Of a stretch of DNA of 32,341 nucleotides, positions 1 to 8,376 are shown one piece after another (positions within the stretch are counted from its first letter, which is position 1; the number at the start of each line of letters is the position of its first letter). Both the position numbers and the translations under genes were made by a program. This stretch comes from an uncultured bacterium (lineage in GTDB: Bacteria > Verrucomicrobiota > Kiritimatiellia > PWTM01), in the NCBI GenBank assembly GCA_900661335.1, contig CAACVY010000030.1, positions 1 to 32,341 on the forward strand, written 5' to 3'. Below the pieces are notes generated by a model that searched no databases, had not been told where the DNA came from, and saw only the letters and a list, made by a program, of their open reading frames with translations.

Positions 1-209
1 GCTGCGCCCAACCGTCGGGCGTTCGAGAGTGGGCGGGTGCGCATGGAGGCGTTGGCTGTAGGTTCGGTTCATAGTGGGGGCGTATGACCGTGAGGGACGG
101 GGTCTCCGCCGGCGTTTCGTGAAATCGAGGTCGCATCGCGCGAATCATGAAGGCCGCCGATGGCCGGTATGACTCGGTTACGCGACGCATGGCCGGTGCC
201 CGGAAGGAA

Positions 210-1619
210 TCACCAGCCCGTAAGGCGATAAAACCGCCGCAAGGCGTTGGTGGAGTCGGTGTCGACGAAGGACCCATATCCATCGACCAAGTGGGTGACG
301 GCGATGCGACGCCACTGGACGAGGTCAGTGGAAACTTCCAAGGCCACGGGGATATCGGGCGTTCCTTCTGCAACCGCGACGACTTGGCCTTCGGCGATCT
401 GAAGTTTTTCGAAGCGAACATCCCACGAGCGCACTGGGCGGTCCGCTAGAGTGCTGTTCCAGCCGGCCGTGCCCGGGCGGGAGTACACCACGACGGGCGC
501 AGAGCGAAACACACCGGCACCGACAGATGGGGCGTCGCCGAGTATGTAGACCCGCTGCAAGTTGAGGCACTCCGCGAACGCGCCAGAGCCGAGTTCGACG
601 ACAGATTCCGGCAGAACGAGGCTGGTGAGTCCGGTGCAGCGGTAGAACGCGGCGGCGCCGATAGAGCGGAGCGAATTGGGAAGTGCCAGCGCGGTCAGTC
701 CTTCACAGTCTTCGAACGCGCCTTCGGCTATCGTATGGACCGTGGGTGGCAATGCGTAGGACCCCGCGCGGCCGGCGGGGTATTGGAGGCAAACGGTTTG
801 AGCGTGGTCGTACAAGACGCCGTCATGACTGCTGTACCGAAGGTTGTCGGGCGCGACGGTAATGTTCGTGAGGCTCAAGCAGCCCGAGAACGGCCGCTCG
901 CCGAGTTCCACCACGCTGGCCGGAATTGCCACGTTCGGCAACTGGTAGCAGTGGGCAAAGGCCCAGTTGCTGATCACCAAGACGCCGTCCGAGATGACGA
1001 GGTTCGTCAACCCCGAGCAGCGGAAGAACGCAAGTTGTTCTATGACTTGCACGCTGCCCGGAATGGTGAGGCTGGTCAGATTCGTGCACCAGTGGAACGC
1101 CAGCTCGCGGATGGTTGTAATCGTGGGCGGGAGTACCACTTCCGCGAGTTTGGTGCAGGTGTGAAAGGCTCCGGCTCCGATTGTATGCACGCCGAGCGGA
1201 ATTTCGTACCGGCCCTCGCGACCCGCCGGGCAAAGGAGCATCACCGTCTGAGCTTTGTCCAGCAACGCGCCCTCCACGCTGCAGTACGCGGGATTGTCCG
1301 GATGGACCGTGATGTTGGTCAGGTTGAAACAGAAGAGGAAAGCAGAGTCGTGGATTTGCGTGACCGTGGCGGGGATGTGCACGCTCGTGAGGTTCGTACA
1401 GTCCATGAACGCGCCAGCCCACAGCACCGTAACGGGTGCGCCACCCAGCTCGTGGGGGATTTCCACGTGCCCCGCGTACGTGCGGTCGAAGGCCTCAATC
1501 GTGGCGGCGCCTTGTGCGATCGAGAACGTCCACGGCCCTTGAACATCGGCGCGGGTGACGTGGGCCAGCAGCCACAGTCCAACTCCGCAGCACCCAAAGT
1601 GAATTCGAGCTGCGTACAT
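210..1619 (-). CDS. Exported BspA-like leucine-rich repeat (LRR_5) protein
   Basis: About 469 aa. I chose the ATG at 1619 over an upstream TTG at 1700 because it places a hydrophobic signal peptide (MYAARIHFGCCGVGLWLLA, then HVTRA) at the N-terminus. The body is roughly ten LRR_5 repeats of the type 'IGxxAFxxCTxLTSLxIPxSV'. It is interrupted twice by the 'DGVLYDxAxTVxLxYPAG' module that often separates blocks of these repeats. The last ~65 residues form a beta-rich tail ending RRFYRLTGW, a C-terminal module common in secreted Verrucomicrobiota and Kiritimatiellota proteins. LRR_5 proteins are surface or secreted binding proteins; no ligand can be deduced. It lies downstream of cbiO on the same strand with a ~110-bp gap, so it is probably a separate unit. 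The ribosome-binding site is weak, so the exact start is uncertain. Confidence 0.85.
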   Translation of the reverse strand: MYAARIHFGCCGVGLWLLAHVTRADVQGPWTFSIAQGAATIEAFDRTYAGHVEIPHELGGAPVTVLWAGAFMDCTNLTSVHIPATVTQIHDSAFLFCFNLTNITVHPDNPAYCSVEGALLDKAQTVMLLCPAGREGRYEIPLGVHTIGAGAFHTCTKLAEVVLPPTITTIRELAFHWCTNLTSLTIPGSVQVIEQLAFFRCSGLTNLVISDGVLVISNWAFAHCYQLPNVAIPASVVELGERPFSGCLSLTNITVAPDNLRYSSHDGVLYDHAQTVCLQYPAGRAGSYALPPTVHTIAEGAFEDCEGLTALALPNSLRSIGAAAFYRCTGLTSLVLPESVVELGSGAFAECLNLQRVYILGDAPSVGAGVFRSAPVVVYSRPGTAGWNSTLADRPVRSWDVRFEKLQIAEGQVVAVAEGTPDIPVALEVSTDLVQWRRIAVTHLVDGYGSFVDTDSTNALRRFYRLTGW

Positions 1620-1731
1620 CGCCGTGCCGTCATTGTGGCAGATGTCGAGTCGCTGGCAAGCCGACCCACGACCGCAGGGGTCTGTTCCAGGGCCATGCAA
1701 CTATTGGCTGGACTTCCGCGGTGGAGGGCAT

Positions 1732-2466
1732 TCAGTGGTGGCGGAGCGAGGCGGGGCGTTCGAGGCCGTGGGCGTCCATCAAAGCTTCGTCGGCGAAGAG
1801 GTCTGGGAGAGGGCCTTCGGCGACCACCGTGCCGCCGTCGAGTAGAATGGCTCGTCGGCACGTGGCGACCGCCAGGTCCAGATCGTGCGTCGCCATGAGT
1901 CGGGTGCAGGACAGATCGAGCAGAATTCGCGCGAGGGCTCGGCGACCGCGCGGATCGAGCCCGGCGCCGGGCTCGTCGAGCACTACGATACTCGGCTCCA
2001 TGGCTAGCACGGTGGCCAGCGAGACTGCACGCCTTTGCCCTACAGAGAGCCGATAGGGAGGGCGCTCCGCCAAGCCCGCCGCGCCGACGGCGTCCAGCGC
2101 GGCCCGTACGCGCCGAGCCACCTCGGCCTCCCCATAGCCGAGATTGCGGGGACCAAAGGCGACATCGTCCCACACGGTGGGCATGAAGAGTTGATCATCC
2201 GGATCCTGAAACACGAACCCGATGCGACGTCGGAGTTCGGTGCACGTATCGGGCCGAAGCTCCATGCCATCCACGCGTACGGTCCCGGAAGTGGGGAAAA
2301 GGCAGCCGGTGAGCAGCAGGAGCAGCGTGGTTTTGCCCGCGCCATTCGGGCCGACAAGTGCGACGGCTTCGCCGGCTCGGATCGACAACGACACGTCGCG
2401 CAAGGCCCGAGTGCCATCGGGGTAGTCGAAGCTAACGGCGACCACTTCGATGGAGCCGGCGTTCAT
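1732..2466 (-). CDS. cbiO: Cobalt/nickel ECF transporter ATPase CbiO
   Basis: 244 aa, the usual length for an energy-coupling-factor ATPase. It powers Co2+ or Ni2+ uptake together with CbiM and CbiQ at the inner membrane. Visible motifs are Walker A GPNGAGKTT (39-47), Q-loop Gln87 in FQDPDDQLF, an ABC signature LSVGQ (140-144, Val in place of the usual Gly), Walker B VVLDEP (161-166) and the H-loop His194 in MATHD. The in-frame ORF runs further upstream, but the ATG at 2466 matches the family N-terminus. It also overlaps the cbiQ stop as ATGA, so translation is probably coupled. It is the last gene of cbiM-cbiQ-cbiO. The metal (cobalt or nickel) cannot be decided from this subunit. Confidence 0.95.
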   Translation of the reverse strand: MNAGSIEVVAVSFDYPDGTRALRDVSLSIRAGEAVALVGPNGAGKTTLLLLLTGCLFPTSGTVRVDGMELRPDTCTELRRRIGFVFQDPDDQLFMPTVWDDVAFGPRNLGYGEAEVARRVRAALDAVGAAGLAERPPYRLSVGQRRAVSLATVLAMEPSIVVLDEPGAGLDPRGRRALARILLDLSCTRLMATHDLDLAVATCRRAILLDGGTVVAEGPLPDLFADEALMDAHGLERPASLRHH

Positions 2467-3281
2467 GGAGCGAGTTGCATTAGGCGGCGACCGAGTCCGG
2501 CGGCACCGTCGCCGAACCGGGCCCAGAGGATCCACAGGATCATGGCGCTGGCATACGCGAGGTCCGTGGCGCGGAGCCGTCGAGTGCAGATTTCGAACGC
2601 GCGGAGGGAGTGGCCATCGAATCCCCGCATTTCCATGGCGCGATGAACCCGCTCGGCGCGGTCGAAGGCACGAACGCAGAGTTGTCCCAGCAATGTGCCG
2701 GCCTGGCGCCACGTGAGGCGACGGCCTGCGGAACGCAATGCACGAGCGCGGAGCAAGCGAGCAGCTTCGTCGGAGAGCACCAGTGCGTAGCGATGAAGTA
2801 TCCACAACTGGGCCACGCACAAAGGCGGGACGCGCATTCCGAGCAGTCCTGAGGTGAGCCCGGACAGTCCGGTCAGCGCGAGCAGCAATGAAGCGGCCGC
2901 GACGGTAAGGGCCAAGCGAGCCAGCAACGAGGCGGCGGCCAGACAGCCGGCCGTAGGCCAAGGGTGGCCGGGAACGAGCGGACGTCGGTCCAGCCAGATC
3001 CACGACACGGCGACCAGCACGATCCACGGTGCGGCGATTGCGACACGGCGGGCCAGGTAGGCGAACGGAACACCGCCAGCCAGGGCAGTCCAGATGGGGT
3101 ACGCCGCCAACAGGATGAGCCGCGAAAGGTCATGCAGGGGCAACGACAGGACGGCCAGCAGGTACGCGACGGTGATAGTCACATGAGTCCGAGGATCTAG
3201 ACGGTGCAGCCAGGTATCGCGGCGGGCGAGGTCGTCGGCGTGAAGCGCGGCAGACCAGAGGTTGGAGGTACATTGGCTCAT
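2463..3281 (-). CDS. cbiQ: Cobalt/nickel ECF transporter transmembrane protein CbiQ
   Basis: 272 aa polytopic membrane protein (T component) that couples the CbiO ATPase to the CbiM substrate-binding subunit. It starts MSQCTSNLWSAALHADDLARRDTWLHRLDPRTH, where the 'hRLDPRtk' segment is a hallmark of the family. Several hydrophobic helices follow. The C-terminal part carries two Ala-Arg-Gly type coupling motifs: 'EAARLLRARALRSAG' and 'RAMEMRGFDGH'. The second matches the conserved A/M-x-R-G-F/Y element that contacts the ATPase. The ATG at 3281 overlaps the cbiM stop as ATGA, and its own stop overlaps cbiO in the same way. Confidence 0.93.
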   Translation of the reverse strand: MSQCTSNLWSAALHADDLARRDTWLHRLDPRTHVTITVAYLLAVLSLPLHDLSRLILLAAYPIWTALAGGVPFAYLARRVAIAAPWIVLVAVSWIWLDRRPLVPGHPWPTAGCLAAASLLARLALTVAAASLLLALTGLSGLTSGLLGMRVPPLCVAQLWILHRYALVLSDEAARLLRARALRSAGRRLTWRQAGTLLGQLCVRAFDRAERVHRAMEMRGFDGHSLRAFEICTRRLRATDLAYASAMILWILWARFGDGAAGLGRRLMQLAP

Positions 3282-4300
3282 GGAGTCGGCGCCTGCCGCG
3301 AGCGAGGCCGGACGAGGAGACCGATCGCGACAGTGGCGCCGAGCACAATCACGCTGCCGAGGACCCCTGCCAGCGAGGTGCCCAATGAGACCGCCGGCCA
3401 CGCGGCCGTCTCGTTGGCCGGCTCTTGTTCCCCGGGCGACGTAAAGTCGTAGTCCGGGAACCAGCTCGTACGCTGTTGCACGCGAGCCAAGGCCGCGTGG
3501 AGTTTGGATGGCGGAGGGGACTCTTCCCAGCCGGGTGCGGTGCGCTGGAGGGACCATTCCAACCCATCGGGTCGGCTCGAGGCCAGCCAGCTGAGGATGC
3601 CGGCGATGAACAGCGCGGCGAGCCCGATGACGGCGGCGAGGCGCGACTCGGCCTGGGCTGGTTCGCGGACTGTTTCCGGACGTACGCGCTCCAGCCATTC
3701 GACGACCGCCACCGTGGCGATGCCCTCAACCAGGCCGATGGCGAGGTGAATGGGCAGCATGAGGGCCGCGAACGTAGCGAACGACAAGGGCGTGACCCCG
3801 GATAGCAACGTCTCCACCACGACCGCGAATGCTCCGAGTTCCACGCCGACGATGGCGGCCAGCACCGTGGCCAGGCGCCGACGTGCGGACGAACTGTTCG
3901 AGAATGCGGCAAGCGGGCGATACACGAGCGGGTAGGCCACATAGGATGGGATCACCGCCATGTTGACGATATTACAGCCGAGGGCCAGCAGCCCACCGTC
4001 GGCGAACAGGAGTGCTTGAATGGTGAGCACTGCGGCCATGACGAGAATGGCCGCGTCCGAACCGAGCAGTAGGGTAAGAAGAAGTCCTCCGGCTAGGTGG
4101 CCGCTGGAGCCCGTGCCCGGGATGGAGAAGTTGATCATTTGGGCGGCGAAGACGAATGCTCCCAACAACCCCATTCGGGGTACTGGAAGTTCCGCGGTTT
4201 CGTTCCGCAGCCGCCGCACTGCCCGTGCGACAGACCCGCCCGCCACAGCCCACATGGTCAGGCCGACTGCCGGGGAGATCAGGGCATCCGCCATATGCAT
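3278..4300 (-). CDS. cbiM: CbiM substrate-specific component fused to a PDGLE (CbiN-like) domain
   Basis: 340 aa. The N-terminus MHMADALISPAVG is typical of CbiM/NikM. In that family the free amino terminus and His2 help bind the metal, which makes the start at 4300 functionally meaningful. GGAGG lies 7 nt upstream (4308-4312). Residues 1-205 hold the CbiM membrane core, including SGHLAGG with His68. Residues 220-340 carry a PDGLE domain (PDGLE at 244-248), a periplasmic loop and a last membrane helix (~305-330). This C-terminal part replaces the separate CbiN subunit of other systems. First gene of the operon; a sigma70-type promoter lies 35-63 bp upstream. Specificity for Co2+ versus Ni2+ is open: no cobalamin riboswitch was recognised and no cobalamin gene is present. 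Confidence 0.93.
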   Translation of the reverse strand: MHMADALISPAVGLTMWAVAGGSVARAVRRLRNETAELPVPRMGLLGAFVFAAQMINFSIPGTGSSGHLAGGLLLTLLLGSDAAILVMAAVLTIQALLFADGGLLALGCNIVNMAVIPSYVAYPLVYRPLAAFSNSSSARRRLATVLAAIVGVELGAFAVVVETLLSGVTPLSFATFAALMLPIHLAIGLVEGIATVAVVEWLERVRPETVREPAQAESRLAAVIGLAALFIAGILSWLASSRPDGLEWSLQRTAPGWEESPPPSKLHAALARVQQRTSWFPDYDFTSPGEQEPANETAAWPAVSLGTSLAGVLGSVIVLGATVAIGLLVRPRSRQAPTP

Positions 4301-4334
4301 AGAAAAACCTCCGTGATTCCGTTATGGTAGACCG

Positions 4335-4363
4335 ATAGTATCATTCATACTCAAAGTAGTCAA
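4335..4363 (-). promoter_or_regulatory. Sigma70-type promoter of the cbiMQO operon with internal palindrome
   Basis: On the minus strand, TTGACT (4358-4363) is followed by a 17-bp spacer and TACTAT (4335-4340). The spacer contains GTATGAATGATAC, with ATAC/GTAT arms partly overlapping the -10 box. This AT-rich patch stands out from the GC-rich surroundings. The position suits a metal-responsive repressor, but the arms are short and no regulator gene is in the window, so that role is inference. Confidence 0.6.
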
Positions 4364-4414
4364 TCGTATTACTGCGCCTGAAGCCGGTCATCGGGTGGAT
4401 GGGAGTGAACAAAA

Positions 4415-5710
4415 GTGCTCCGGGCGATCGGGTGGGAGCGCGGCCATCTGATGGATGCGGCGGCGGGAACGGTCAGGCCGTTCTTTCTGCCTACGCTAGA
4501 GCGACAACGCTACACCAGCCCGGCCAAGATGAGAATTCTCGTGCAGCTCGGTGTCTTGTGGCTACTTGTGCGGGGGTATGTGATGGGATATGGTCTTTTC
4601 AACGAGAGGAACCGGGCCCATATGGCGGACCAGCGCGAATATTATTACCGAAAGGAACACGGCTACGATCGTTCCGAGTCTGTGGGGCGAGGGCCATTCC
4701 AGGTTTGGTGGTCCATTACGACCGCTTGGGAAAAGATCTCCATGCTGTTCGTAGTCTTCACCGTGCTGGCCTTGCTGGTGTTCTTTGGGGTCGTCGCATG
4801 GCTCCAGTACCGTGAGGCTCGGGCATGGCGATTCCGGGCGCTTCAACGTGTCGAGGCGGAGCGGAACGCAGGAATTGAACGAACCTGGCCGCTGGAGCTG
4901 GACTCCACGGGGCGGTTGGTGTTGGACGAGTTGGACGGCGTGCAGCCCTCGGAGGTGGCCGCTCCGTCCTCGCCGTCGGACCTGCAACCCGATCACGTGC
5001 TGCGCGCGGCCGTGTGGTTACGTCAAGCCGAGCGGGCAGGCGCGGACGAGGACTGGGCCGCGGCGTGTGAGCTGTATCAGAATGTGGCGGAGATTTTTCC
5101 CGAGTCGTTGCGCGTGCAAGAGTTGCTAGGCGTGGCCGCCTTGAGGGCGCGGCGGTACGAGCTGGCCGAGCAGGTGTTCGATCGGCTGACGCAACGAGCG
5201 CCCGACCGTGCGGCGTTGTGGAACAATCTTGGCGTCGCGCGGGCAGGGCAGGGCAAGTTGGCCTTGGCGGCGACGGCGTTCGAGCGGGCAGTGGAAGTGG
5301 CTCCTGAGTATGAAGCTGCACGTCGGAATCTCGGCTGGCTCCATGTTCAGTTGGGCCAACTCGATCGAGCGGTGGAAGTGCTGGAGCCGCTGGTGCCGAA
5401 CGCCGATGAAGATTTGCTGTTGCTGTACGCCGTGGCGCTCCTCCGCCAGTCGAGGTGGAGCGAGGCCGAAAAGATTCTAGAGACGTTGGCACTGCGGGCT
5501 CCTTCCGCGCCGGTCTGGTTTTACCTTGCCGAAGCACGGTCCCACATAGGCCAGACCCCGGGCGCGCTCGAAGCGTTGCACCGTGCGGTTCAATTGGTGG
5601 ACGCCAGCGCTGCCGCTCGAATGTTGCAACGTCCAGAGCTGGAACTCTTGCGCCGCGAGCCGGGGTTCGAGCAAATGATGTCACGGCTGCGCACCTCGTC
5701 GGCGCCTTAA
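4415..5710 (+). CDS. Membrane-anchored tetratricopeptide repeat protein
   Basis: 431 aa, not assigned to a named family. Two hydrophobic segments lie at about residues 40-61 and 108-131, with a short polar region between them. The first one-third is therefore a membrane anchor with both flanks probably on the same side. From ~175 to ~420 the sequence is a run of TPR units such as 'AALWNNLGVARAGQGKLALAATAFERAVEVAPEYEAARRNLGWLHVQLGQLDRAVEVLEPLVP'-like helices, indicating a protein-protein interaction scaffold. The GTG start at 4415 has GGGAG about 9 nt upstream; an in-frame ATG at 4451 is an alternative. It is divergent from cbiM and is followed directly by a terminator overlapping its stop codon. 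Confidence 0.85.
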   Translation: MLRAIGWERGHLMDAAAGTVRPFFLPTLERQRYTSPAKMRILVQLGVLWLLVRGYVMGYGLFNERNRAHMADQREYYYRKEHGYDRSESVGRGPFQVWWSITTAWEKISMLFVVFTVLALLVFFGVVAWLQYREARAWRFRALQRVEAERNAGIERTWPLELDSTGRLVLDELDGVQPSEVAAPSSPSDLQPDHVLRAAVWLRQAERAGADEDWAAACELYQNVAEIFPESLRVQELLGVAALRARRYELAEQVFDRLTQRAPDRAALWNNLGVARAGQGKLALAATAFERAVEVAPEYEAARRNLGWLHVQLGQLDRAVEVLEPLVPNADEDLLLLYAVALLRQSRWSEAEKILETLALRAPSAPVWFYLAEARSHIGQTPGALEALHRAVQLVDASAAARMLQRPELELLRREPGFEQMMSRLRTSSAP

Positions 5711-5722
5711 GGCGCGCTTTTT
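5702..5722 (+). terminator. Rho-independent terminator of the TPR gene
   Basis: GCGCC-TTAA-GGCGC forms a 5-bp GC stem with a TTAA loop, followed by GC and a run of five T. The stop codon TAA of the TPR gene lies in the loop, so the hairpin begins inside the coding sequence. Confidence 0.6.
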
Positions 5723-5763
5723 CTGGCCGCGCTCGGCCGTGGGGATAGGGGGGTCTCGGGCGG

Positions 5764-5792
5764 TTGACATTCACCGCGTTTCTCCGTACTGT
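5764..5792 (+). promoter_or_regulatory. Promoter of the RRM protein gene
   Basis: A perfect TTGACA (5764-5769), a 17-bp spacer and TACTGT (5787-5792). It leaves a leader of roughly 95 nt before the ATG at 5895. Long leaders are usual for cold-responsive RNA-binding proteins, but no specific leader element was recognised. Confidence 0.6.
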
Positions 5793-5894
5793 GGCGCCTG
5801 GTGTTCGGTGGCGATGGCTACGGCCGCGAGCCCCGCGTCCGACACCCATGGGAGATCCAAAAGAGCGGCCGCAGTCGAAGGAAAGAACGACCGA

Positions 5895-6209
5895 ATGAAC
5901 ATATTCGTAGGAAACCTCTCCTACCAGGCGGTAGATGAGGACCTCCGAGAGGCGTTTGCCGCGTTCGGCACGGTCACCTCAGCTACGGTGATCGTCGACC
6001 GGATCACGGGCAAGTCGCGTGGGTTCGGCTTCGTGGAGATGCCGAACGACGAGGAAGCACGCCGGGCAATCCAGGCGTTGAACGATAGCCTGTTGAAAGG
6101 CCGGCCGATCAAAGTCAATGAAGCCCGACCGCGAGAAGAACGACCCCGACGTGAGGGTGGGTTCGGACGCGGGCACGGCGGTGGAGGGCGTCGGTCCGAC
6201 CGGTTCTGA
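5895..6209 (+). CDS. RRM-domain RNA-binding protein (cyanobacterial Rbp type)
   Basis: 104 aa with a single RNA-recognition motif. RNP-2 is IFVGNL (3-8) and RNP-1 is KSRGFGFVEM (40-49), with the aromatic residues that stack on RNA bases. The tail is Arg/Gly-rich (RREGGFGRGHGGGGRRSDRF), as in the short glycine-rich Rbp proteins of cyanobacteria and many other bacteria. In several of those organisms they are cold-induced and bind mRNA. The in-frame ORF extends further upstream, but the ATG at 5895 matches the family N-terminus exactly. The gene is monocistronic, with its own promoter (5764-5792) and terminator (6234-6264). Confidence 0.95.
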   Translation: MNIFVGNLSYQAVDEDLREAFAAFGTVTSATVIVDRITGKSRGFGFVEMPNDEEARRAIQALNDSLLKGRPIKVNEARPREERPRREGGFGRGHGGGGRRSDRF

Positions 6210-6233
6210 GCAATTCGGAGGAGTTCACCAAGG

Positions 6234-6264
6234 GGCCCGCTCCACGGCGGGCCTCTTGCTTTTC
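6234..6264 (+). terminator. Rho-independent terminator after the RRM gene
   Basis: GGCCCGC (6234-6240) and GCGGGCC (6247-6253) form a perfect 7-bp stem with a 6-nt loop, followed by TCTTGCTTTTC. It begins 24 nt after the stop codon. Confidence 0.75.
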
Positions 6265-6367
6265 TGGGAGCTACGCCCGCCGGCCGAACCACCCTGAGTT
6301 GGCCGCCTCCGTTCCCCCATCCGGCCATCGTGGGACGTCAGTGGCAAGGCTCTGTAGTCGCGCGGGC

Positions 6368-6396
6368 TTGAGGCCGGGCCTCGCGCTTGATAAAAG
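6368..6396 (+). promoter_or_regulatory. Candidate promoter of the C39-like gene with a palindrome in the spacer
   Basis: TTGAGG (6368-6373), a 17-bp spacer and TAAAAG (6391-6396). A 13-nt palindrome, GAGGCCGGGCCTC (6370-6382), overlaps the -35 end and could be an operator or simply a GC-rich hairpin. Each hexamer matches the consensus at only four positions. Confidence 0.35.
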
Positions 6397-6455
6397 TCGA
6401 TCCGAAATCGATTGCACGAGCATGCGTTTGCATTTGCTAACCTCGGAGGCTTCTG

Positions 6456-7925
6456 ATGCAGGCACGAAATTCTCAACCGATTACGCAACACCGATCGCGA
6501 CGACGGACCCGAGCGAGTTGGGGTAGACTTCTGACGGTATGGCTCGGGGTCCAAGCCTCTTATGGGGCGGATCTTGAGGACGCCATCCTCTCACCAGAGC
6601 TGTGGTCACTCGACGCCGCGCGGGTGCAAGAACAGCTGGGACCCTTGGGGTTTCGTCCGGTCAGCACGCAAGCGGGCGCCGATTTGAGGCTCGCGAAGCC
6701 GGAGGGCCGGGTGTTTGGGCAACCGCCCGCGGAGATTTTGGTTCACTTCGACCAGGGTCGGGTGCGCGACATCACGATCATGCTGCATAGCCGTGGGGAC
6801 CAGGGTGCGCTGGGCGAGGCCGATTTCCGATTTGTGGTCACGAGCGTGTGCGGCCGTGTGACGCATTGGGCAGGGAACTCCGGGCAGCCGCGGCGTCAGG
6901 AAACGCGTCCAGGCCGGCGCTACGCCGCGGGGAGGACTTGGGTGCGCGGGGATCTCCGACTCGATCTGGAATGGGCCTGGTCGAAAGAGGAGAATGGGGG
7001 CGAGTTTCAATCCGAGTATTTGAAGGCCGTGCTTCAGCCCTACGATCCTTCCCGACGCGCGGCAATGCTGGTCGGTGATTCTCGGTTGGACTCTACCACA
7101 ACGAAGACCGCGATGCTGACGCTACCGGAGATGCGCAAGCGCGTCGAGCGGCGCGCCAACGGCGACGTGGTCATCCCGAGTGTGCCAATGGTAGACCAGG
7201 GCGAAAAAGGCTATTGCGCCGTGGCCACGATCGAGCGACTGCTGCGCTTTTATGGATATCAAGTGGACCAGCACGTATTGGCTCAGTTGGCCGGCAGTGA
7301 CGCCGATCGGGGAACCGATCCAACCGCTTTGGTGGGCGCCGTGCGCCGGATGGCGTCGCAGACCAAGCTGCGAGTCGTGGCCGTGCGAGACAGCGAGGCG
7401 ACCGCCGAATGGCGTGAGGAAAACCGTATCGTGACACTGCTGAAAAACTTGCTGGACTTGATTCGCGATTACAACCGCGTCGCGCGCCGGGAAAAGGCAT
7501 CGGAGATCAAACAGACAGAACTGTTCCACAGCGGCAGCGTGACGGAGGTGTATCGGATGATGAAGCCGGACCTGCTTCGTCAGGCCAAGTTGTCCGACAA
7601 GGTCGGTCTCAACCGCTTCAAGTCCGACGTGCAGCGGTTCATCGACGCGGGCGTGCCGCTGGTCTGGGGGGTGACGGTCGGGTTGGTTCCGGAGAAAGAA
7701 ATCGAATTTAGCCGAGCGCAAATTCGAGGGCGGCCTGGCCAAAAAAACGAGCGAATCCTGGAAGGCCACTTGCGGTTGATCGTGGGATACAACGCCAGCA
7801 CCGGCGAGGTCCTCTACAGCGACACGTGGGGTGCAGGCCACGAAGAGAAGCGGATGTCCCTAGAGGATGCATGGGTCATCACCGAGGGTCTTTACGCGGT
7901 GGTGCCGTCGCATGTTCGGTTGTAG
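6456..7925 (+). CDS. Exported C39-like cysteine peptidase family protein
   Basis: 489 aa. GGAGG lies 6 nt before the ATG. A Tat-like or long Sec signal (RRRTRASWGRLLTVWLGVQA, then SYGA) precedes the mature protein. Residues ~30-240 are an uncharacterised N-terminal region. From ~240 the sequence reads as a papain-like C39 fold: MVDQGEKGYCAVAT with candidate nucleophile Cys254, GHLRLIVGYN with His438, and YSDTWG with Asp456. That gives a full Cys-His-Asp set in the expected order. A long insertion between Cys and His (about 180 residues, charged) makes it larger than bacteriocin-processing C39 domains, and no ABC transporter is linked. The substrate is unknown; cleavage of an envelope protein or peptide is only a guess. 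Confidence 0.8.
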   Translation: MQARNSQPITQHRSRRRTRASWGRLLTVWLGVQASYGADLEDAILSPELWSLDAARVQEQLGPLGFRPVSTQAGADLRLAKPEGRVFGQPPAEILVHFDQGRVRDITIMLHSRGDQGALGEADFRFVVTSVCGRVTHWAGNSGQPRRQETRPGRRYAAGRTWVRGDLRLDLEWAWSKEENGGEFQSEYLKAVLQPYDPSRRAAMLVGDSRLDSTTTKTAMLTLPEMRKRVERRANGDVVIPSVPMVDQGEKGYCAVATIERLLRFYGYQVDQHVLAQLAGSDADRGTDPTALVGAVRRMASQTKLRVVAVRDSEATAEWREENRIVTLLKNLLDLIRDYNRVARREKASEIKQTELFHSGSVTEVYRMMKPDLLRQAKLSDKVGLNRFKSDVQRFIDAGVPLVWGVTVGLVPEKEIEFSRAQIRGRPGQKNERILEGHLRLIVGYNASTGEVLYSDTWGAGHEEKRMSLEDAWVITEGLYAVVPSHVRL

Positions 7926-8376
7926 GTGGAGTGCGCGGGCGACGACCGTTGCGTCCGCCGGCGCTCTGAGGATCTGGGAGTTAGTGGCTAGTTGTTCCCT
8001 GCGCTTGCTGACGACAGGTAGGAAATGCTTCCGAGGCTTGGCGCGACTGGGAGCATAGCGTCGTGGAGTGTCGAGGTGTCGGAGGTTGGGAAACGGTCAC
8101 GCGAGCGCCCAGACTAAGGATTTCGCACGTTCGAGGCGAACGCAGCGCGTGATTTCGGTTGCGCTGGTGCTACCTACCGGATGTTGTAGAGAAAAGACCG
8201 AGGCAGGTCATGCGCGAGTTTTGGTCGCTTGCAGACGGCCATGTGGCCGAGCTCGCGCGTTGCAGGTCTAGCCAAGTCGTGGCGGGATTCTTTGTGCGGC
8301 TGCGGTGGGACAGCTGGTTTCGCTTGACCTCGCCGAGCCTGCGAAGGACGCACAAGCGTGCCGCGGCTGCGCGGAT
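7926..8376. other. Intergenic region without recognisable gene
   Basis: About 450 bp between two convergent genes. The short ORFs here (longest about 73 codons) show no family motif, no convincing ribosome-binding site and no clear terminator. I see nothing further. Confidence 0.6.

Noticed and set aside
735-1898. 387-codon plus-strand ORF opposite the LRR gene
   Set aside because: It is a shadow of the repetitive, GC-rich LRR coding strand, with no domain or ribosome-binding site. The minus-strand frame has a signal peptide and clear LRR_5 repeats.
4758-5849. 363-codon minus-strand ORF opposite the TPR gene
   Set aside because: Arg/Pro/Ala-rich low-complexity translation typical of antisense frames in GC-rich DNA. 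The plus-strand TPR protein explains the region.
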